From NCBI GenBank assembly GCA_938038145.1, contig CALHQU010000029.1, positions 1-10,367 on the forward strand: 10,367 bases of DNA. The letters are read 5' to 3'. Within the stretch, counting starts at the first letter, position 1; each line of letters starts with the position of its first letter. Below are positions 5,579 to 10,367 of the stretch, in pieces. The stretch is from an uncultured Candidatus Saccharibacteria bacterium. Its GTDB lineage: Bacteria > Patescibacteriota > Saccharimonadia > Saccharimonadales > Saccharimonadaceae. Under the pieces are notes generated by a model that had not been told where the DNA came from, did no database searches, and saw only the letters and a program-made list of their open reading frames with translations. The position numbers were made by a program, and so were the translations under genes.

Positions 5579-6286
5579 TTATGAATTCGTGAATTTCTCT
5601 TCTCGCCATTCGCCTCTCTTGAGGTCGCCGAGCGAATAATTGCTAAAGTTTGTTCTATGGAGTTTTTTAACAGTGTAGCCTAACGCATCGAAAGTTCGCC
5701 GAATTTGACGATTCCTTCCCTCACTCATTTCCACTATCCAACGACAATCATCACCTTCGTGTTGTCTTTCTAGCGTCAATTGACTGCGTCCGTCAGGAAG
5801 CTGCACGCCAAAATCATTGATCATTTGGCGATGTAGAGGTTGTAATGGTTTGTCGATTGTAACGAGATATCGCTTGATCTTGTAAAACGACGGATGTGTC
5901 ATGCTGTGAGCAAAATCGCCGTCGTTCGTCATTAGAATCAGCCCAGAGCTGTCTTTGTCCAGGCGACCAACGGGTTTTAAGTGGTGAAGGTTTTTTGGTA
6001 GCAATTTGTAGATTGTCGGAACGCCGCCCTGAGAAGCGCGCGAACAAAGATATCCAGTTGGCTTGTGTAGGATAATGAGCTGTTTGGATTGTAATTCTAG
6101 CAATTTGCCGTTGTAGGAAATTTTATTTGCGTCAGAAATTTGTTGACCCAATCTGGCGGGCTGACCGTCAATAGTAATCTTCCCTTTTTCTATCAATTCG
6201 TCGGCTTTTCGGCGAGAAATACCCAAGCACAGCGCCACGAATTTATTGAGGCGCCAAGATTCTTGCTTTGTGTCTGGGTTTATCAT
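5579..6286 (-). CDS. RsuA/RluB-family rRNA pseudouridine synthase
   Basis: A 235-residue enzyme that isomerises a uridine in rRNA. Residues 11-65 are an S4 RNA-binding domain (RLNKFVALCLGISRRKADELIEKGKITIDG). The catalytic domain follows, with the family motif GRLDKDSSGL, whose Asp110 is the predicted nucleophile, then YKIKRYLVTI (135-144) and EGRNRQIRR (189-197). These are hallmarks of the RsuA/RluB/RluE/RluF family; RluB-like action on 23S rRNA is the best guess, but RsuA or RluF cannot be excluded. Its ATG overlaps the TGA of the receiver protein (ATGA), with no Shine-Dalgarno, so it is probably made by coupled translation. Placement behind a two-component pair is unusual for a housekeeping rRNA-modifying enzyme. 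Confidence 0.92.
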   Translation of the reverse strand: MINPDTKQESWRLNKFVALCLGISRRKADELIEKGKITIDGQPARLGQQISDANKISYNGKLLELQSKQLIILHKPTGYLCSRASQGGVPTIYKLLPKNLHHLKPVGRLDKDSSGLILMTNDGDFAHSMTHPSFYKIKRYLVTIDKPLQPLHRQMINDFGVQLPDGRSQLTLERQHEGDDCRWIVEMSEGRNRQIRRTFDALGYTVKKLHRTNFSNYSLGDLKRGEWREEKFTNS

Positions 6287-7299
6287 TGTTGCGGATTTAT
6301 CGGTGGAAATTGCGTCGGCTGAGGAGTTTCTGATGGTTGATGCGGAATGTTTTGCTCTTGAGGTTGTGCTTGGACGGGAGGTATTACGTTAGCTTGCTCA
6401 ATAGGATTTGGTGTTGGTTGAGGTGTCGGAATTGGCTGAGGTGCTGGAACTTGCGCTGGTTGAGGCTCTGGAGTTGGTTGAGAAATATTCTGTGTATTGT
6501 CCAATTCTTCTGCCATAAGCTTGGAAATATCTACAGAATTCTGGGAATCATCAGCTGGCAAAGGTTGAATCACACGATCACCAAGCCCTGATGGTCGTGG
6601 TGCGGGCGATGAGAATGGTGCCATGGGCTGTGGTAGAGTTGTTGGCTGGGGCTGAGGCATCGGAATTGGTTGCGGTGCTGGAACTTGCGCTGGTTGAGAT
6701 AGCGGCTGTGGTGCTGGAGCAAATGCTTGTTGCGGATGTTGTTGTATGAGCGGATTTACTACAGAAGCTGTTGGTGTTGCAGCGGGGGCGGCTGGTTGTG
6801 GTGACAATGAAGAAATATCAGGTCTAGTAATTGGCTGCGGCGCTGCTGGAGCTGGCTGAGGTGTTGGAACGACTGGCTCATATGTATGAGCTGGTTGTGA
6901 AACTGGCACTGGATTTGTGCCGACTCCTGGAAGATCTCCCAAGGTTTCGTGAACTGCCCTCACAACATCCTCTATTCCCACCTGAGACTTCACCAAGTAT
7001 TTATCAGCGCCAAGTTGCTCGCCACGCTTTCTCTGGTCCTCTGAGGACAGCGCGGTCATAATAATAACTTTAACGTCTTTTGTTTCTGTCGTTGAGCGTA
7101 AAATGTCCAGCATATCAAAGCCAGAGATTTTCGGCATCATCACGTCGCTTAAGATTAATCGCGGACGTTCTTTAATTGCCATGGCTAGAGCTTCTTCTCC
7201 GTCGCCCGCCGAAACGATATCGTAGCCCTCCGCCAAAAGTCGTACACCGTAAATTTCGCGTAAGCTTTTGTCGTCCTCAACCAATAAAATTTTTGTCAT
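6283..7299 (-). CDS. Response regulator receiver with long Pro/Gln-rich tail
   Basis: A 338-residue protein. Residues 1-122 are a full CheY-like receiver: acidic pair Asp9/Asp10, phosphoacceptor Asp52 (SDVMMP), Thr82 (MTA) and Lys104 (YLVKS). Residues about 125-338 are low-complexity Pro, Gln and Ala with no recognisable DNA-binding or enzymatic output. The tail contains a near-exact repeat (QPAQVPAPQPIP) at two places. The partner is almost certainly the histidine kinase 52 bases upstream in the same direction. The start ATG is preceded by TATAGT 8 bases away, so besides readthrough it may have a leaderless promoter of its own. With no output domain it may act by protein-protein contact or as a phosphate sink; the tail may bind a partner or the cell envelope. 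Confidence 0.9.
   Translation of the reverse strand: MTKILLVEDDKSLREIYGVRLLAEGYDIVSAGDGEEALAMAIKERPRLILSDVMMPKISGFDMLDILRSTTETKDVKVIIMTALSSEDQRKRGEQLGADKYLVKSQVGIEDVVRAVHETLGDLPGVGTNPVPVSQPAHTYEPVVPTPQPAPAAPQPITRPDISSLSPQPAAPAATPTASVVNPLIQQHPQQAFAPAPQPLSQPAQVPAPQPIPMPQPQPTTLPQPMAPFSSPAPRPSGLGDRVIQPLPADDSQNSVDISKLMAEELDNTQNISQPTPEPQPAQVPAPQPIPTPQPTPNPIEQANVIPPVQAQPQEQNIPHQPSETPQPTQFPPINPQQ
6428..6464 (-). repeat. Duplicated 37-base unit in the receiver tail, copy 1
   Basis: It matches 6662-6698 at 35 of 37 bases, in the same frame, and encodes the PAQVPAPQPIP unit. This points to a recent internal duplication in the tail. Confidence 0.85.
6662..6698 (-). repeat. Duplicated 37-base unit in the receiver tail, copy 2
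   Basis: The second copy lies 234 bases away from copy 1. The near identity at synonymous positions indicates DNA-level duplication and not only a composition bias. Confidence 0.85.
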
Positions 7300-7307
7300 A
7301 TATTTAT

Positions 7308-7313
7308 ACTATA
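7308..7313 (-). promoter_or_regulatory. Possible -10 box of the receiver gene
   Basis: TATAGT on the minus strand ends 8 bases before the ATG, the same distance as at other core genes here. The -35 is poor, so cotranscription with the kinase remains the main alternative. Confidence 0.35.
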
Positions 7314-7324
7314 CTGAAGTTTTG

Positions 7325-7348
7325 ACAAAAAATCCATAGTTCTTATGG
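7325..7348 (-). terminator. Weak hairpin plus T-run between kinase and receiver
   Basis: On the minus strand, CCATA pairs with TATGG (7348-7334) across a 5-base loop and is followed by ATTTTTT. The stem is only 5 bp, so it is more likely an attenuator that reduces receiver expression than a full stop. It directly follows the tandem stop codons of the kinase gene. Confidence 0.4.
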
Positions 7349-7351
7349 CTA

Positions 7352-9334
7352 TTATTCGCGACCAGGAATTGACAGTTGCTGGCGTTTTCTTCGCAATTCT
7401 TCCTCAATTTCAGCCAATGTCGGCTCGGAGGAGCTTCTGGTTGGCTGTGTAGCTTCTGGCTGGATTGCTGGAGTTGTTGGTACGGCTGGGGTTGAGTTCT
7501 CAACAGTTGCAGTTGCGACTGGACTTGGATTGACAATCTCGCTATTATTTTCAGTTGCGACATCTTCTGTTTTTTCTTCTGTGGCAATTTCAATTTTTTC
7601 TGAAGCCAGAGAATCTGGAGTTGAATCTTTAGAACCTTCAATTTCCGCAGATTCTAGTCGCTGCTTGGCTTCCGAACTATTCATGCGAGGAATTTCCAAA
7701 TAGAAAGTACTCCCCTCTTTATATTTGCTTTCAACTCGCAAATTTCCAGACATCGCCTCAGCTAAGCGACGGCTCAAATATAACCCCAAGCCAGTTCCGC
7801 CAATTTCTCGCGTGTCAGAATTATCCACTCGATAAAATTTCTGGAATAAATGCGGAATATCTTCGGCTGGAATGCCAATGCCGCTATCTTTCACGCTCAC
7901 AGAAATCTGTTTATCGTCGCCGGTAACATTGACGACAACTTCGCCCGACGGCGTATACTTGATGGCATTCTCAATTAAATTACTGACGACTTCCCGAAAA
8001 TGGTCGGGGTCAATATTGGCATAAAAAATCGGCTGCAATGACTTCTCCTTACCTTCATCAATTATGTCTGGCATAAAGATGTAATTGAGCTGTTTTTCAT
8101 CAGCTTTTGTCGCCAAACCATCAAAAATATCCTTCAAAAATTCGTTTACGTTGATGATCTTCGGGTTATTTTTCATTCGCCCGTCTTCGACTTTGCTAAT
8201 GTCGAGGAGATCTTGGAATAACCGTCCCAGATGTTGCGCCGATTCGTGGGCTTTGGTAATGAAATCTCGCGCCTTTTCGTCAATATGTGCGGTGGCTGGA
8301 TTTAACGCCAGACCCAAATAGCCCTCAATTGATGCAACTGGCGTGCGCATCTCGTGGCTGGCGGTGGAGATGAACTCGGCTTGCTCGCGTTCCTCGGCTT
8401 TTTCTTTGGTGATGTCGCGGAAAACTACGATGATTCCTTCACCGTCCGTGCCGACTGGAGAGCTGACAATTGACACTAAAATGCGTTTTTCGGAGCTGGT
8501 CAATAGGAATAATTTATCGTTGTGCGTTGGCTGGTTTTTTGATAGAGATTGGGCTATTGGATTCTCGAGGTCTTCTACGTCCTTTCCGTCTGAGGTGACG
8601 AGTTTTAAGACGCTTTTCCAGTTAAGTCCGAGCGCGTCGCCTTGGTCCCAGCCGATGATTTGTTGGGCGGATGGGTTTATCAGTTCGATGTTGCCGTCTT
8701 TGGAGATCGCCAGAACACCGTCGTCGATGGCATTAATCACTACGTCAGATTTGCTCTCAACCGCGGAAAGTTTATTCTCCAAGCTGGACGTATTGTCATC
8801 AGTTTTTTGGCGGCGAATCCATAGAACGAGGCTGAAAATCAAAGGTAAAAATCCGAAGAATAGGTAGCCGATGATGAATTGTATGTTTATTCCCTGTTGA
8901 ACGCTGGTGGCTATAATCTGCAAAATAACCAAAAGTCCCATCATTCCTAAGATTATTGCGCCGAAAAATCCTGCAAAAATTGCCACGATAATCCACATAA
9001 CTAGGAATGGTGAAACGACTCCGCCGCTGGTGATTATGGTGGTTACGGCGACAGCGACGGTTAACAAATATACGAAAATTCCGATTTCAGTTTCGTGTTT
9101 TCTGGGAAGCCAAAAACATAAAATCAGCACAATTAAGCTACCGATTCCTGCTACGCCAGCCGCCAAATCTGAGACTGATAATCCGATTGGTAATTGATAA
9201 CCGGTCGGTATAAATCGCGCCCATGCATATAAAAGAATGATTGTGAAACAACTCAGTAGCGCCACTTCACACAATCTCCTTAGCCAAAATCTGGAAATTG
9301 CGTGAGGCTTAAAGTAAATCCCGCCCTTTTTCAT
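7352..9334 (-). CDS. Membrane sensor histidine kinase with PAS domain
   Basis: A 660-residue sensor kinase. About six hydrophobic helices lie between residues 20 and 173, with no large extracellular domain, so it may sense a signal in or at the membrane. A PAS domain spans about 192-312 (VINAIDDGVLAISKDGNIELINPSAQ). The HisKA H-box is FISTASHEMRTP with His327. The HATPase domain has N-box SNLIENAIKYTP (Asn456), DSGIGIP (483-489), LFQKFYR and GGTGLGL (512-518). A Pro/Thr/Glu-rich tail (about 552-635) ends in a charged helix EIEEELRRKRQQL. All catalytic residues are present. It ends with tandem stops TAA TAG. The ATG lies 6 bases after a CATAAT box, with no Shine-Dalgarno. Its cognate receiver is the next gene. 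Confidence 0.95.
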   Translation of the reverse strand: MKKGGIYFKPHAISRFWLRRLCEVALLSCFTIILLYAWARFIPTGYQLPIGLSVSDLAAGVAGIGSLIVLILCFWLPRKHETEIGIFVYLLTVAVAVTTIITSGGVVSPFLVMWIIVAIFAGFFGAIILGMMGLLVILQIIATSVQQGINIQFIIGYLFFGFLPLIFSLVLWIRRQKTDDNTSSLENKLSAVESKSDVVINAIDDGVLAISKDGNIELINPSAQQIIGWDQGDALGLNWKSVLKLVTSDGKDVEDLENPIAQSLSKNQPTHNDKLFLLTSSEKRILVSIVSSPVGTDGEGIIVVFRDITKEKAEEREQAEFISTASHEMRTPVASIEGYLGLALNPATAHIDEKARDFITKAHESAQHLGRLFQDLLDISKVEDGRMKNNPKIINVNEFLKDIFDGLATKADEKQLNYIFMPDIIDEGKEKSLQPIFYANIDPDHFREVVSNLIENAIKYTPSGEVVVNVTGDDKQISVSVKDSGIGIPAEDIPHLFQKFYRVDNSDTREIGGTGLGLYLSRRLAEAMSGNLRVESKYKEGSTFYLEIPRMNSSEAKQRLESAEIEGSKDSTPDSLASEKIEIATEEKTEDVATENNSEIVNPSPVATATVENSTPAVPTTPAIQPEATQPTRSSSEPTLAEIEEELRRKRQQLSIPGRE

Positions 9335-9340
9335 GCTTTT

Positions 9341-9369
9341 ATTATGGCGAATTTTCAGAAAAATCTCAA
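9341..9369 (-). promoter_or_regulatory. Promoter of the kinase operon, leaderless spacing
   Basis: On the minus strand: TTGAGA (9369-9364), a 17-base spacer and CATAAT (9346-9341), ending 6 bases before the ATG. It is divergent from the tRNA promoter. Confidence 0.65.
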
Positions 9370-9409
9370 GTGATAAATATGACGTAGAGGTTGTATGGAT
9401 GCGGAAAAG

Positions 9410-9439
9410 TAGACAAGCCTCCCCTTCTCGTGGTATAAT
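9410..9439 (+). promoter_or_regulatory. Promoter of tRNA-Glu
   Basis: TAGACA (9410-9415), an 18-base spacer and TATAAT (9434-9439), with an extended TGG before the -10. The -10 ends 12 bases upstream of the mature tRNA 5' end. Confidence 0.75.
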
Positions 9440-9451
9440 CCGTGGAGTTAC

Positions 9452-9526
9452 GGCCCTATCGTCTAGCGGTTAGGACACCAGGTTCTCATCCTGGCAACCC
9501 GGGTTCGATTCCCGGTGGGGTCACCA
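9452..9526 (+). tRNA. tRNA-Glu (anticodon CUC)
   Basis: A full cloverleaf. The acceptor arm GGCCCTA pairs with TGGGGTC, including G-U pairs. The D arm has TAGCGGTTAGGA. The anticodon stem CCAGG/CCTGG has loop TTCTCAT, which places CTC at positions 34-36. The T arm is CCGGGTTCGATTCCCGG. The discriminator is A and CCA is encoded. The CUC anticodon reads GAG. It is the only non-protein gene seen and the only supported plus-strand gene. I see no flanking duplication that would mark an integrated element at its 3' end. Confidence 0.97.
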
Positions 9527-9548
9527 AGAATAGTTAACTTATTAAAAA

Positions 9549-9572
9549 ACATCTATATGAAGGTGTTTTTTT
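9549..9572 (+). terminator. Intrinsic terminator of tRNA-Glu
   Basis: ACATC pairs with GGTGT (one G-U) across an 8-base loop and is followed by seven T. An A-run precedes the stem, so it could also work weakly in the opposite direction. Confidence 0.75.
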
Positions 9573-9621
9573 AATTTGTGAAGCAGTATGCTTCAATCCT
9601 CAATATTCTTCAACTTTTCGT

Positions 9622-9711
9622 ATAGACACATACTACAAACCGTACGTAGATGGTCTAGTTGACGATCTGTATGGCTTTATAGCTAGGGGTGACTTAGAGT
9701 TTATAAAGTAA
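9622..9711 (+). pseudogene. Possible 3' remnant of a coding sequence
   Basis: The plus frame is open from about 9538 to a TAA at 9709-9711 but has no ATG, GTG or TTG start. The last 29 codons read as a protein-like acidic, aromatic peptide (TYYKPYVDGLVDDLYGF ...) and overlap the 3' end of the NUDIX gene by 18 bases. It could be the tail of a gene lost by deletion, or chance. The rest of 9573-9693 shows only a small hairpin, GAAGCA/TGCTTC. Confidence 0.2.
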
Positions 9712-10233
9712 CAAATCCACCTCGTCCCATTCCTCAACCACTGTGGTCAAAGTATACATAGCGATGGTTTTGGCGTTGTCGTATATTTGTTCTGATGTAA
9801 GCTTCTTTAAATCTCTCAAGTTAAAGAGGTTGATGTTGTTGGATTCGCCGCTAGCTATATCATGTATCGGATTTTCCGAAGTAATAAACGCATAACTTAT
9901 GTCCGTGTGATAATGCCCGCCACCAGCAGGATATGTGTGAATCGCAATCGGTTGAGGATGCAGTTTCACTCCAGGCAATGAAGCAAGTCTATTGTAATGC
10001 GGCTGCAATAACCTCAGCTGGTTTTTGTCGTAGCCAGATTCTTCGGCTATTTCCCGTAAGACCGCTTGCCACGGTGTCTCGTCCAGCTCGACATGCCCAC
10101 CAAACTGCAATAACCTGTTTAGCTTGCGGTGCTTATGTAAAATAATCCGAGGTTCAGCACCCTCTGTTATTTTCACAATATATCCGCTAACGCATATATC
10201 GTGCTGGCCAGGCTGGTTATGTATATGAGGCAT
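9694..10233 (-). CDS. NUDIX hydrolase
   Basis: A 179-residue hydrolase of nucleoside-diphosphate-linked compounds. The Nudix box is intact at residues 46-68: Gly46, Glu52, then REIAEESGY with Arg60, Glu61, Glu64 and Glu65, the residues that bind the catalytic metal. The last position is Tyr where an aliphatic residue is usual. The fold is framed by GYIVKI and the HTDISYAFITSENP strand region. The substrate cannot be read from the sequence; the NTP/ADP-ribose/house-cleaning type is typical for this size. The ATG (10233-10231) follows a TAAAAT box by 7 bases, with no Shine-Dalgarno. The gene stands alone, convergent with the tRNA, and is divergent from a promoter at the right edge. Confidence 0.93.
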   Translation of the reverse strand: MPHIHNQPGQHDICVSGYIVKITEGAEPRIILHKHRKLNRLLQFGGHVELDETPWQAVLREIAEESGYDKNQLRLLQPHYNRLASLPGVKLHPQPIAIHTYPAGGGHYHTDISYAFITSENPIHDIASGESNNINLFNLRDLKKLTSEQIYDNAKTIAMYTLTTVVEEWDEVDLLLYKL

Positions 10234-10240
10234 ACTATAA

Positions 10241-10269
10241 ATTTTACTTTAATTGTGGCGTGCGGTCAA
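10241..10269 (-). promoter_or_regulatory. Promoter of the NUDIX gene, leaderless spacing
   Basis: On the minus strand: TTGACC (10269-10264), a 17-base spacer and TAAAAT (10246-10241), ending 7 bases before the ATG. It is among the best -35/-10 pairs in the window. Confidence 0.7.
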
Positions 10270-10275
10270 AAGGAT

Positions 10276-10319
10276 GCGCAAGGGTAACCTTTAGAGGGCG
10301 GGCAGGTTATAAATTGCGC
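10276..10319. promoter_or_regulatory. Nested dyad between divergent promoters, possible operator
   Basis: GCGCAA (10276-10281) with TTGCGC (10314-10319) encloses TAACCT (10285-10290) with AGGTTA (10304-10309). It lies between the -35 box of the NUDIX gene and the -35 box of the outward plus-strand promoter, the usual place for a shared operator. It could instead be an extruding hairpin. No regulator for it is visible in the window. Confidence 0.5.
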
Positions 10320-10322
10320 TAT

Positions 10323-10351
10323 TTGACACAATGTAGCTACCCATTTATATT
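10323..10351 (+). promoter_or_regulatory. Plus-strand promoter facing out of the right edge
   Basis: A consensus TTGACA (10323-10328), a 17-base spacer and TATATT (10346-10351). The 16 bases that follow hold no start codon, so the gene it drives begins beyond the window. Confidence 0.7.
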
Positions 10352-10367
10352 TATTAGCAGAAGAGAG

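Noticed and set aside
6337..7061. Plus-strand Trp/Leu/Arg-rich frames opposite the receiver tail
   Set aside because: They are antisense readings of Pro/Gln codons, with no start signals.
7309..7641. Minus-strand 110-codon Gln/Leu-rich frame
   Set aside because: It is an out-of-frame reading of the low-complexity kinase tail.
9452..9526. Integration site at the tRNA-Glu 3' end
   Set aside because: No repeat of the tRNA end and no integrase are found nearby; only a normal terminator follows.
1..10367. UGA reassigned to glycine as in some CPR lineages
   Set aside because: TGA ends the exporter and receiver genes at ATGA overlaps, and the core proteins read complete without in-frame TGA.

Overview
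The window looks like a chromosomal segment of a small-genome Patescibacteria/CPR bacterium, most likely a Candidatus Saccharibacteria (TM7) relative. This is inferred from the gene content, the short intergenic spacers, the use of TGA as a normal stop, and the lack of Shine-Dalgarno sequences at the core genes. Nothing in the window proves the taxon. Every supported protein gene is on the minus strand. The only plus-strand gene is tRNA-Glu, plus a good promoter at the right edge that points out of the window.

Layout from the right edge, in the direction of minus-strand transcription: a NUDIX hydrolase (10233-9694) with its own promoter. Between that promoter and an outward-facing plus-strand promoter lies a nested dyad. 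Next comes tRNA-Glu(CUC) with promoter and terminator, divergent from a signalling operon: a membrane histidine kinase (9334-7352), a receiver protein with a long Pro/Gln-rich tail instead of an output domain (7299-6283), and an RsuA/RluB-type pseudouridine synthase whose start overlaps the receiver stop (6286-5579). A 187-residue protein of unknown function (5495-4932) and the ribosome-assembly GTPase Der (4910-3477) follow. After an accessory region, a ThrE-like threonine/serine exporter (1567-176) overlaps an HD-domain protein that runs off the left edge.

The accessory region, about 1570-3476 between der and the exporter, is the unusual part. It holds two orphan genes: a 243-residue protein with four heptapeptide repeats, and a 154-residue protein with two membrane helices and a coiled coil. 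Each is preceded by a near-identical promoter (TTGACTT, then TGATATAAATAA, 17-base spacer). Each has a structured 5' leader and a real Shine-Dalgarno sequence, unlike the core genes around them. The first gene is enclosed by a 22/23-base inverted repeat, with further hairpins in its leader and 3' region. The second gene ends at a compound dyad whose arms can pair in two competing ways.

The core genes mostly have a -10 box 6-8 bases before the start codon (exporter, Der, the 187-aa gene, receiver, kinase, NUDIX), or a TGA/ATG overlap (HD protein, pseudouridine synthase). This suggests leaderless or coupled translation as the local default and sets the two accessory genes apart as probably acquired or differently expressed.
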